A stretch of DNA of 64,000 bases. Origin: Zhongshania aliphaticivorans. GTDB taxonomy: Bacteria; Pseudomonadota; Gammaproteobacteria; Pseudomonadales; Spongiibacteraceae. The notes beneath the pieces are model-generated. The model was given only the letters and a program-made list of their open reading frames with translations, searched no databases and was not told the DNA's origin. The number at the start of each line of letters is the position of its first letter. The first letter of the stretch is position 1. Positions 36,549-44,565 of the stretch are shown piece by piece. The position numbers and the translations under genes were made by a program. The stretch spans positions 186,001-250,000 of the forward strand of contig NZ_CACSIK010000001.1 in assembly GCF_902705875.1 (NCBI RefSeq), given 5' to 3'.

Positions 36549-37560
36549 CTGCTAACCCCGCCTTTACTAGAGAAATCATATAAAGCAAAGTTTCCTTTGT
36601 TAAATACTCTGTTTTCACATTAACTACTGATGTCAAATTCGAATAGACATCAAAAACACTATCATCGGGCTTGTCTTTAAGTATATTCATAAGCTTTTCT
36701 GTTGCTTCCCAGAACTCCCTGCAACCGTTTTTGTCAAAGAACGCCCGACTTAAATTTTCATTACATTCCTGAAGCAAATCCTTTCTTTCCTCTTCATCCT
36801 TGCCGATTAAAACGTCAAAGAAACTAAAAGGTATTCCGGGAAAAGAAAACACATCAATTCCAACTAACCTGCTAATCAAAAGAGTGTTTATTTCTGTCTT
36901 TGTAATATGACGATTGAATCTAAGAACTTCCGAGGGGTGATTTATTTTCTCGTTTTCTATGTATGAGTTCTTGAGGGATGCTTGGGCATTTCTAATTTCT
37001 ACGAATATTCGATCATATACCTCTTCAGGGATTGACTTTTTATTTTTAAACCTGGACATCTTCTTTATATATGTGCTTACTCTTTTATTATCTTCAACGA
37101 AACATAACTTCGATAAAAAATCCAAAAATAGAGGCGGAGTACTTCCTGATTTATCTCCATTAATATTTTCCTTCAGCTTTTTCTCTATTCCCTTTTTTTG
37201 TTTTTCATTGATGTTTTCGTAGCTATAAATATTTAAAGAAGAATCTACTAGATACTCTCTATTCAGCTTAGGTATAAACAATATATATTCATTGAAGTTA
37301 ATGCTCGATATATAGTTGTCGTACAGCGTGGATAGGCTCTCACCAATTTTAGAAGGGGGGAGGCTGCTGTGGTTTTTACTTTGAACATCCCAGAGCTTGC
37401 TGAAATCCGTATTAGATCCTGTTACGTCATTGAAGCAGTCCACAGTGATAATTTCAATTTCTTCACTATCATTTCTCATACCCAGCAAATACAGCAAAGA
37501 CTTAGTCTCAAAGTCTGAAGCTTTTTTGTTGTTTATTTCTGTATTTTTGAAGGTATACAA
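36538..37560 (-). CDS. Cap4/DUF4297-like nuclease, putative defence effector
   Basis: 340 residues. The N-terminal ~90 residues fit a PD-(D/E)XK-type nuclease of the Cap4/DUF4297 kind: Glu18 (DFETKS), Asp45 (FNDVTG), then Asp58-Val-Gln60-Ser-Lys62. The remainder is helical and unassigned. Nucleases of this type are the LmuA effector in Lamassu-Cap4 systems, paired with an SMC protein. Here it is directly coupled to such an ATPase. No LmuC-like third gene is present. It is the first gene of an integron-like cassette that starts about 55 bases upstream. Confidence 0.65.
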   Translation of the reverse strand: MYTFKNTEINNKKASDFETKSLLYLLGMRNDSEEIEIITVDCFNDVTGSNTDFSKLWDVQSKNHSSLPPSKIGESLSTLYDNYISSINFNEYILFIPKLNREYLVDSSLNIYSYENINEKQKKGIEKKLKENINGDKSGSTPPLFLDFLSKLCFVEDNKRVSTYIKKMSRFKNKKSIPEEVYDRIFVEIRNAQASLKNSYIENEKINHPSEVLRFNRHITKTEINTLLISRLVGIDVFSFPGIPFSFFDVLIGKDEEERKDLLQECNENLSRAFFDKNGCREFWEATEKLMNILKDKPDDSVFDVYSNLTSVVNVKTEYLTKETLLYMISLVKAGLADAN

Positions 37561-37611
37561 ACGGTTTTTCCCTATGTTTTAAACTTCACTCTCTAGTACT
37601 GTCTGAATTTG

Positions 37612-37714
37612 GCTATAACGCCTGAGTTCAACGGCGTTTGAGGCGACGCCTGATTTTGCGGCAGCAAAAGCAGGTGGCGGGTCAAGCGTCCGGTGCAACG
37701 ACTTGTTGGGCGGC
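37612..37714 (-). repeat. attC-like recombination site A
   Basis: Read on the minus strand it runs from GCCGCCCAAC (R'' box), AAGTC, GTTGCACCGG, through a central hairpin (TTTTGC/GCAAAA), to CCGTTGAACTC and GTTATAGC (R' box). It lies 13 bases after the stop of the upstream gene. The R'' box is a perfect 10-base complement of GTTGGGCGGC at that cassette's start (39117-39126). Its R' box is the start of the next cassette. Length about 103 bases, within the attC range. Confidence 0.7.
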
Positions 37715-37727
37715 AACTCTCCGAGCG

Positions 37728-39023
37728 CTAATCCCATGAAACAATTGTGTAAGTTTGATTGTTACCATCGAATTCGACCTTAGCTGTGACTTGGTTGATG
37801 ATGGTGCCACCAAACGCATTCTTGCCTCTGAACTTCATAATAATGAAAACGTGGCTACCTCGATCTGAGAATCTGGTTTCAACGTGATCAAAGGAACTCG
37901 GATCGTTCATTTTTTCTTTGACGTATTTCTTCAGTGGTGGATACGAGCCATCCCAGGTTGAAAACAAGCCCTCCACCTTCTTCTTTCTGTCAATTTTGGC
38001 CTGATACGTCTTAACCTTTGCGCTGTAGGTCTTATTTGATGGATCAAGAGACGCCAGCTGCTTGTACACTTCCAAGTTTGGTTCGTACGGCTCCACTGGC
38101 AAAGATTTAGCCTTGGCCAATAAAGCTTGTATTTTCTTCTTCCGCTCGGCTTCGACTGCTCTCTGTTGAGCAATTCGTTGCGCCTCTTGATACTTCTTTA
38201 GCGCAGACTGAAATTTGGCATTCTGTGGGTCCAGCTTCACCAACCGCTGGTAGGCGGCAACTTTCTTGCCGTATGCCGATTCGGGTATTTGCAGAGCGGA
38301 CTTGGAAAGTTCATCAATTTCAACTTTACCAGCACGCGCCGCCAGTGCTGAGATTGCCTCCCCTCCGATACCGGCATACTTTCTGACCAATTGGTTAGCG
38401 AAGGAATAGTCTCCAGCTGCAAGTTTCGCATCAGCCTGTTTAATAAATGCAGCGCCTGACTTGTTCCACTCTGCGACTTTCTCCTGATGGAGCTTCTCTG
38501 CCTTTTCTTTAACAAGGCGTGCTTCTTCCGCCTTTGCAGCAGCTTCCTGACCGGAAATGACGCTATCGGTGATTCCAGCAGCAGCCATCCCTAGTATCAA
38601 GACAATAAGACTGACCCCTGTGCCTTTCCAGCTATAGGCGTTCTTTCCAAGTTTGGGCAGAATCCGGTCGCGTACGTGAGGCAATGCGAAAAGCCCGAAT
38701 GCCACTAGAAACGCCCCTGTGACTGATTGGCCCTGCCCCCCAAACACGATGAATAGACCTGGCAAGATCAGAAAAACACCACAAATCGAAGTAATAACGT
38801 CAAGTAGGTTTTTCGTTTTGAGGCCCAATTGCTTCGGGGCCACTTCAGGCGGGCCTTGATCGAGCGACTGCTCGTCCGGCGGCGAATCTGGGGTAATACT
38901 TGCTGGTGGCCTCTGACCTGGATCAGACTCACCGCAATGCGGGCCGGTAGGCGCTGTACTCGATACTTTTCCACCGCAAGTTCGGCAGGTTGTCAGCGCG
39001 CCTTGTTCTTCAGACATCTTCAT
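37728..39023 (-). CDS. Zinc-ribbon, membrane-anchored, coiled-coil protein (cassette A)
   Basis: 431 residues. Residues ~13-30 hold an N-terminal CRTCGGK...HCGE ribbon; a Pro-rich linker follows; three hydrophobic segments lie between about 75 and 155; then a Lys/Glu-rich coiled coil and repeat-like helices (YQRLVKLDPQNAKF, YKQLASLDPSNKTY). The last ~70 residues form a beta-rich domain (MNDPSSFDHVETR, FRGKNAFGG) often found at the end of small exported or membrane proteins of unknown function. ATG 39023 follows AGGGGG. It is bounded on both sides by cassette borders. Function unknown. Confidence 0.7.
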   Translation of the reverse strand: MKMSEEQGALTTCRTCGGKVSSTAPTGPHCGESDPGQRPPASITPDSPPDEQSLDQGPPEVAPKQLGLKTKNLLDVITSICGVFLILPGLFIVFGGQGQSVTGAFLVAFGLFALPHVRDRILPKLGKNAYSWKGTGVSLIVLILGMAAAGITDSVISGQEAAAKAEEARLVKEKAEKLHQEKVAEWNKSGAAFIKQADAKLAAGDYSFANQLVRKYAGIGGEAISALAARAGKVEIDELSKSALQIPESAYGKKVAAYQRLVKLDPQNAKFQSALKKYQEAQRIAQQRAVEAERKKKIQALLAKAKSLPVEPYEPNLEVYKQLASLDPSNKTYSAKVKTYQAKIDRKKKVEGLFSTWDGSYPPLKKYVKEKMNDPSSFDHVETRFSDRGSHVFIIMKFRGKNAFGGTIINQVTAKVEFDGNNQTYTIVSWD

Positions 39024-39116
39024 GTTCCCCCTAGTAATGTCGATGCGACGGACATTTCAGCATGATTCACAGTACCAGTGTCGAGCGAGCGTGGCCGGCG
39101 CAGCCAATCTCTCATT

Positions 39117-39126
39117 GCCGCCCAAC
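39117..39126 (-). repeat. 5' border of cassette A
   Basis: On the minus strand GTTGGGCGGC, exactly complementary to the R'' box at 37705-37714. The two borders define a ~1.5-kb unit (about 37619-39125) containing one gene, which matches how an integron cassette is cut by its integrase. Confidence 0.6.
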
Positions 39127-39673
39127 ATTTTAATCGTGCGCATGCTCGTTTTGCCAAAATCGGTATATCATCGACGCTAGCGCAACTCATTAATTTACTT
39201 AAGAAAAACAAGGAATTCATACTTAGACGCGTTTCGACAAAACGAGCATGCGCATATGTAATTTTGGAGGGGTCTCATATGTAATGCCTCACATCCCTAT
39301 GTTCTTGTTTTGAAATCCATTTTCCTGACAGCTACCGACAAAACGAGCATAACGGACTGGAAATACGAGCATATATCTTGACTCGTCAAAAATATACTTA
39401 ATATTTTACCCGCACATAAAGGCGACGTGCAGCTCATTGATTGGCCGCTAATCTGACACTCCCGCCAAATTGAGCGCCAACAACTATGTCCGCCTTGCGA
39501 CTTAACGGCCAAATTATGGGCTAGCTCGCGGCCAAGTTATGAAAACTGGCGCGGCATATTTTGCTTTCCATCGCCCAAGAGCCTCTAACCGGCCATTTCA
39601 TGGTTCAAAGTTAGGTCAACTTAGAATCGACACTTGGGCGCGGAGTGGGTGCTTACTTTATAAATGGCCTTGT
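39127..39673. repeat. Gene-free region with repeated ACAAAACGAGCAT motifs
   Basis: About 550 bases without a credible gene between cassette A and the TonB receptor. TGCGCATGCTCGTTTTG (39137-39153) and its inverted copy CAAAACGAGCATGCGCA (39238-39254) are a perfect 17-base inverted repeat 84 bases apart. CGACAAAACGAGCAT recurs directly at 39235 and 39336, with a weaker TACGAGCAT at 39364. GGCCAAATTATG and GGCCAAGTTATG lie near 39508-39540. It may be a degenerate attachment or mobile-element end; no integrase is visible. Confidence 0.45.
39485..39497 (+). repeat. 13-base direct repeat, right copy
   Basis: TATGTCCGCCTTG, same orientation as 34681-34693. See the left copy. Confidence 0.4.
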
Positions 39674-41782
39674 TTAGAATTTATAGGTGACGCGCGCGCC
39701 AACCTCTCTTGGATCGCCAACGTAGACCGCGTCAATGCCCAGTGATGGGCTGTTGAAACGGTCGGTAATGTAGAATTTATCCGTCAGGTTTTGGCCGTAT
39801 AACTCCCCGCCAAAGTGCTCACCTTGAAAGCCGATACGGGCGCCGAATAAGTCGCGGGCGTCAGCTAATAATGTAGGCGTGTTTTCGCGGTCAATATAGC
39901 TTCCATCGGTGCGCGACCAGCTGATGTCGGAGTAAAAGCCACTGTCATTGGCGTAGCGCAGGCCAAAGTTGGCGGTATTGCGCGGCGCATTCGGGAAGTG
40001 ATTGCCGGCGTAATCAACACCGTCATCTTCGTATTCAACAAAGGCGGTGTCGACGTAACCGACGCCACCAAAGACGCTGAAGCCGTAGCCAATATCACCG
40101 CGAAACTCTAGCTCGGCACCTTCTGATTTTGCTTCGCCGGCGTTATCGGTACGGAAATTGGAGGCATCTACTCGCACCCCAATTTGCATGTCTTCGTAGT
40201 CAATGCGGAAAATGCTGCCCTGTACAAACCAGCTGCCGCGTTGAAACTTCATGCCAAGGTCGTAATTGTTGGTGTATTCAGGGCCGTAGCTGGGTGATTC
40301 GCCGTCACTGACAAAATCGACCGAGCCTGCGCGATACCCTTGGCTGCGAGTGAGAAAGGCGCTGAGTTCATCGTTAATCTGGAAGCTAATCGCGATCTTT
40401 GGCAGAAATACATCGTCGCCACTGGCGGCGGTGGTATCACTGTCTAATATGGGTTTTAGCAGAGGGCTTACGTCACCGGGGATGGTGGTGCCGGTAATGG
40501 GGTCAATTAACTCTGCGCCGGTAACGATAAACGCGCTGCGGTTGTCGGCTTCGTTTTCTTCGTATCGGGCACCCAGTGTGAGTGTCCAGCGTTCACTTAA
40601 GTTAATGTCTGCTTCACTGTAAATGGCGTTGGTTGTTGCGTCGCGGTCAGCTTCTAAGTCTGCGTCGGCGCGTAATTGCATGCCGCTAATAGAGTAAGGC
40701 AGGTCTATGGAGCTAGAGGAGCCGATGAGCTCGTCATTGCTGTGATACAAACCGGCCACCGCTTTGATGAAGTTAGACTGGTAGTGAAGGCGCAATTCTA
40801 GGCTGTCATTTTCGGTGTCGACGGTATTAATGAAGTAACCGTTGTTCTCATCAGAAATATCGTAATCACCTTTGCGTTGATTGTAGTTTTCGGCATGGCT
40901 GGCAATAAAACTTAAGCGCACAGCATCGCTAAGGTCGGCGTGTTGGCTCAGTACCCAAAGCTGGCTGTTGTCGTCGTAAAAGCCGTCAACATCGTCAGTG
41001 GACTCGCCATCTTCGGCAGTTTCTGGTGGCAGATATTCATTGCCCTCACGTAATTTACTGTCTTGGAGGGTGAGTATAGCGGAGTACCAGCCGCCGCCAT
41101 CCCAGCTTAGTTTCAAGCGTTGCATATAGCGTTTGCGCGCCTGCCATTCATCGTCATCACGGGTGGTGTTGGTGACTTCGCCGTCGGTTTGGTTGGTTTC
41201 TGCTGCATAGCGAAAGGCAAAGCCGCCCACTAAAGGTCCACCAATGGCGATACCGGCTTCACGGCCATTGTAATTTGCCGCGCCAAGTTTCACTTCGCCG
41301 CTGTATTCTTCAGTGGATGGATCGCGGGTTTGAACAACCACCGCACCAGCCAATGAGCCGGGGCCAAACGCAGTAGATTGTGGGCCGCGATAAAACTCCA
41401 TTTGCTGCACGTCCCAGCTATTGGCAACGCCGCGTCCCGGTTGGCGGGCGCCATCAATGAAGATGCTTACTGTGGGTCGGCCTGCGCCGCCGGGGCCAAT
41501 GCCTTCGTTGGAGATGCCGCGCACTGAAAATTTATCTTCTCTGGCAGCATTTAAGTTAGGGCTGCGTAATAACAAGTCGTATAAGTCGCGGATATTGAGC
41601 GCTTGAAGTTGTTCCTCTGGAATAATGCTAATACTGGATACGGTATCCAAGCTGCTGCGGCTCATGGGGTCGCCGGTAACTAAAATTTCTTCAAGCTTTT
41701 GTGGCGAGCTGGTCTCGGCAGACACTGCCGCGAGCGGCATAAGCAAGGTGGCAACGGTCAGGGAGAAGCGAGAGGCAGACAT
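39674..41782 (-). CDS. TonB-dependent outer-membrane receptor
   Basis: About 702 residues with signal peptide (LTVATLLMPLAAVSA), a TonB-box-like EEILVTG, a plug (LYDLLLRSPNLNAAREDKFSVRGISNEG, FYRGPQSTAFGPGSLAG) and a C-terminal beta-barrel ending in aromatic Phe (VTYKF). ATG 41782 was preferred over 41845 because it starts the signal peptide. It lies 160 bases downstream of the TetR gene and near the CYP153 unit, so uptake of a hydrophobic or siderophore-like substrate is possible. Substrate unknown. Confidence 0.88.
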   Translation of the reverse strand: MSASRFSLTVATLLMPLAAVSAETSSPQKLEEILVTGDPMSRSSLDTVSSISIIPEEQLQALNIRDLYDLLLRSPNLNAAREDKFSVRGISNEGIGPGGAGRPTVSIFIDGARQPGRGVANSWDVQQMEFYRGPQSTAFGPGSLAGAVVVQTRDPSTEEYSGEVKLGAANYNGREAGIAIGGPLVGGFAFRYAAETNQTDGEVTNTTRDDDEWQARKRYMQRLKLSWDGGGWYSAILTLQDSKLREGNEYLPPETAEDGESTDDVDGFYDDNSQLWVLSQHADLSDAVRLSFIASHAENYNQRKGDYDISDENNGYFINTVDTENDSLELRLHYQSNFIKAVAGLYHSNDELIGSSSSIDLPYSISGMQLRADADLEADRDATTNAIYSEADINLSERWTLTLGARYEENEADNRSAFIVTGAELIDPITGTTIPGDVSPLLKPILDSDTTAASGDDVFLPKIAISFQINDELSAFLTRSQGYRAGSVDFVSDGESPSYGPEYTNNYDLGMKFQRGSWFVQGSIFRIDYEDMQIGVRVDASNFRTDNAGEAKSEGAELEFRGDIGYGFSVFGGVGYVDTAFVEYEDDGVDYAGNHFPNAPRNTANFGLRYANDSGFYSDISWSRTDGSYIDRENTPTLLADARDLFGARIGFQGEHFGGELYGQNLTDKFYITDRFNSPSLGIDAVYVGDPREVGARVTYKF

Positions 41783-41942
41783 GGTTTGGAGTCCGGTATA
41801 AATAGGGTGTGGGAGGATTTTAAGGGAATAGTAGTGGTGGCGCAAATGATAAGCGTTATTATTTGATTGAGGTTTTCCCTGAGAACTCGAATTTTACTGA
41901 GCCTGCAGGTAATGATTAGCTGATGAGATTACAGGAGATAGT

Positions 41943-42539
41943 TTATTTTTTATCGTCAGGATCTAAGAAGTAGTTTGTGAATAAAGGCGTGAGAGCATCG
42001 CCTTTACCCCAAAGTGTCTCTGCACGATTTCCCAGTGCTACCCGAGTTGCTTCGCCGATAACGAGGTGGGCAATTGCCGCTCTGAATTCCTCTGGGTTGT
42101 GGGTTTTATTTTTGCCGGCCATGACTGACGAGGCGTAGATAATATCGATAAATTCGCCCATTTTTGTTGTGACTGGCCCACCGTCTTCCTCGGCCAGCAT
42201 GGCGTGAACTAGCACACCACCCACACCTTTCTCTTCTAACTCTAGCTGACGCAGCACGCCAAAAATATTTTGCATGGTGGCTGCGTAGTCACCTGTCTGG
42301 TCAGAGATCGTGCTGATTAGACGCTCTCTAGCCATGCGCAATATGTCGTCAGTGACGGCGGCAATGAGCGCTTGTTTGGACGGGAAATGATGAAGTAATG
42401 ATGGGCGCTTGATGCCACATCTTGCCGCAATGGCCTCTAGAGGGGCGATGATACCTTGCTCGGCAAACTCTAATCGAGCCGCTTGAATAATTCTTTGGCG
42501 GGTTTCTGGTGAGTCATTCTTTCGTTTGGGGCGCGCCAT
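41943..42539 (-). CDS. TetR-family regulator beside CYP153
   Basis: About 198 residues. Its helix-turn-helix is RQRIIQAARLEFAEQGIIAPLEAIAARCGIKRPSLLHHFPSKQALIAAV. ATG 42539 (MARPKRK) is the usual start style; an upstream ATG at 42599 would add a 20-residue Gln-rich leader. It is divergent from the ferredoxin-P450 unit. The perfect dyad at 42633-42660 in the gap is its probable operator. Confidence 0.87.
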   Translation of the reverse strand: MARPKRKNDSPETRQRIIQAARLEFAEQGIIAPLEAIAARCGIKRPSLLHHFPSKQALIAAVTDDILRMARERLISTISDQTGDYAATMQNIFGVLRQLELEEKGVGGVLVHAMLAEEDGGPVTTKMGEFIDIIYASSVMAGKNKTHNPEEFRAAIAHLVIGEATRVALGNRAETLWGKGDALTPLFTNYFLDPDDKK

Positions 42540-42627
42540 ACTGCTCTCTGAGAAGTCGATTGGTTTGGATTGCTGATGTTGCTCATCAGCGTAGTGCAAG
42601 CCTATATCACTGCTGGCGTTTTGTCTG

Positions 42628-42660
42628 TTGACAATTAATCTACTCGATAGTAGATTAATT
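42628..42660 (+). promoter_or_regulatory. Promoter with embedded TetR-type palindrome
   Basis: TTGACA at 42628, 17 bases, then TAGATT at 42651: a good sigma-70 promoter for the ferredoxin/CYP153 genes. The arms AATTAATCTACT and AGTAGATTAATT, with a CGAT spacer (42633-42660), form a perfect 12+12 dyad that fills the spacer and the -10. A repressor bound here would block the polymerase directly. Confidence 0.75.
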
Positions 42661-42737
42661 GAAAATAACTAATTAACTATCGGCCTAGTGACCTAAAGCA
42701 TAGCGACTGACGCTTGGCTGGTATCAGTGAGGGGATC

Positions 42738-43058
42738 ATGGCGAGTATTACTTTTGTGGAGCACGACGGCACGTCGCATGTGGTTGGCATCGAAGAGGGT
42801 AAAACCCTTATGCAGTTAGCCATGGACAATTCGGTGCCGGGCATTGATGCAGATTGTGGTGGCTCCTGTGCCTGTGGCACCTGTCATATTATTGTTGCCC
42901 CTGAATGGCTGAGCGTGGCTGGAAGTGCCAGTAGCGATGAAATTTTGATGCTAGATATGACGCCAGAAAAAGTGGATAGCTCGCGCTTATCTTGCCAAGT
43001 AACCGCAACTGAGGGAATGGATGGCATGGTGGTTAGCTTGCCTGAGTTTCAAATGTAA
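42738..43058 (+). CDS. [2Fe-2S] ferredoxin, putidaredoxin type
   Basis: About 106 residues. Cluster ligands are Cys40-x5-Cys46-x2-Cys49 and a distal Cys in LSCQV, the adrenodoxin/putidaredoxin pattern. It would deliver electrons to the P450 encoded 65 bases downstream. No ferredoxin reductase gene is adjacent, so that partner must be elsewhere. ATG 42738 has GAGGGG seven bases upstream; the longer frame from 42714 lacks a site. Confidence 0.92.
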   Translation: MASITFVEHDGTSHVVGIEEGKTLMQLAMDNSVPGIDADCGGSCACGTCHIIVAPEWLSVAGSASSDEILMLDMTPEKVDSSRLSCQVTATEGMDGMVVSLPEFQM

Positions 43059-43123
43059 GGCTGTGAAAGTTAAAAGTTACGCGTTAATAAAATAATTAAA
43101 ACTTAGATTAAGTTGAGCATCTT

Positions 43124-44527
43124 ATGAGTATTAAGTCGGCAGTAATGGATTCGGGTATGTCTGTGTTAGAAAAAGGGGCGGTGTTTATTCCTCTTCCTAT
43201 GCAGGTGAAGGGCATTCATTTATTTCAAAAAGCGAGGAAAAAAATATTTAATATTAAAGATTTTCCTCCGTTTATAGAATCTGAAATTCCCGACGTTGAC
43301 AGCTTGGCGCTGGATGCTATCGATGTTAGTGACCCGTTTCTATTCAAGCAAAAAAAGTGGCAGTCGTATTTTAAACGCCTGCGCGATGAGAGTCCGGTGC
43401 ACTACCAAAAGCAAAGTCCATTTGGCGCATTTTGGTCGATTACCCGCTTCCAAGACATTATGTTTGTAGACAAGCGCCATGACTTATTTTCTGCTGAACC
43501 CATTATCATGTTGGGAGATCGTCCCGCCGGTCTTCAGGCAGATACCTTTATTGCCATGGACCCGCCTAAACACGATGTTCAGCGCAAGGCGGTGCAGGGT
43601 GTGGTGGCACCGCAAAACTTAAAGGAAATGGAAGGGCTTATTCGCAGCCGCGCTGCAGAAGTTTTAGATAACCTGCCCATTGATGAACCCTTTGACTGGG
43701 TAGAGCGGGTATCTATTGAATTAACAGCGAGAATGTTGGCTACCTTATTTGATTTCCCCTATGAGCAACGCCGTGATTTAGCTGACTGGTCAGATGTTAT
43801 TGGCGGTAGTGTGGAATTAACCGGTGGCGAGCCCACAACAGAGCAGGGGTTTTTAGCGGCTGCTGAAGTGGCAAGGGCATTTTCTGCCCTCTGGCGAGAG
43901 AAAAAAGCCAAGAAATTAGCAGGCGAAAAAATGGGCTTTGACTTGATCAGTATGCTGCTGGCCAATGATGACACCAAAGACATGATTAATCGCCCCATGG
44001 AATTTTTAGGCAATCTTGCCTTGCTCATTGTGGGTGGCAATGACACCACGAGAAATTCAATGACCGGCGGTGTGTTTGCATTGAGCCAGTTTCCCGATGA
44101 ATTTATTAAGCTTAAAAATAATCCAGAATTGATACCCAATATGGTGTCAGAAATCATCCGCTGGCAAACTCCACTGGCCTATATGCGGAGGGTTGCTAAG
44201 GAAGATGTAGAGCTCAATGGTCAGGTCATTAAAAAGGGCGATAAAGTCGTCATGTGGTATGTGTCTGGTAACCGTGATGAGCGGGTTATAGAGAACCCCG
44301 ATGAATTTTTGATTGATCGAAAAAATGCTCGCAACCATCTCTCCTTTGGCTTTGGTGTACACCGCTGTATGGGTAACCGTTTGGCAGAAATGCAGCTGCG
44401 CATTTTGTGGGAAGAGTTGTTAAAGCGTTTTGATGCCATTGATGTACTTGCAGAGCCAGAATATGTGCAATCAAACTTTGTGAAGGGCTATACCAAAATG
44501 ATGGTGAAGCTCACCGCTAAGGCCTAA
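43124..44527 (+). CDS. CYP153-type alkane/fatty acid omega-hydroxylase P450
   Basis: 467 residues. The I-helix motif is LLIVGGNDTTRNSMTGG, ExxR is SEIIRW, and the heme-binding loop is FGFGVHRCMGN with Cys415. These sequences and the N-terminal extension before DPFLFKQKKWQSYFKRLR match the CYP153A group, which oxidises the terminal carbon of medium-chain alkanes, alcohols or fatty acids. It is soluble. Its electron donor is the ferredoxin immediately upstream. Control is probably by the TetR dyad. Confidence 0.9.
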   Translation: MSIKSAVMDSGMSVLEKGAVFIPLPMQVKGIHLFQKARKKIFNIKDFPPFIESEIPDVDSLALDAIDVSDPFLFKQKKWQSYFKRLRDESPVHYQKQSPFGAFWSITRFQDIMFVDKRHDLFSAEPIIMLGDRPAGLQADTFIAMDPPKHDVQRKAVQGVVAPQNLKEMEGLIRSRAAEVLDNLPIDEPFDWVERVSIELTARMLATLFDFPYEQRRDLADWSDVIGGSVELTGGEPTTEQGFLAAAEVARAFSALWREKKAKKLAGEKMGFDLISMLLANDDTKDMINRPMEFLGNLALLIVGGNDTTRNSMTGGVFALSQFPDEFIKLKNNPELIPNMVSEIIRWQTPLAYMRRVAKEDVELNGQVIKKGDKVVMWYVSGNRDERVIENPDEFLIDRKNARNHLSFGFGVHRCMGNRLAEMQLRILWEELLKRFDAIDVLAEPEYVQSNFVKGYTKMMVKLTAKA

Positions 44528-44565
44528 TGTTATTAGGCGGGGAGATGAGCGCAATGGTGTAACGG

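Noticed and set aside
39297..39512. 71-codon minus-strand frame upstream of the cassettes
   Set aside because: No domain or start signal; it spans the repeated-motif region and is probably non-coding.
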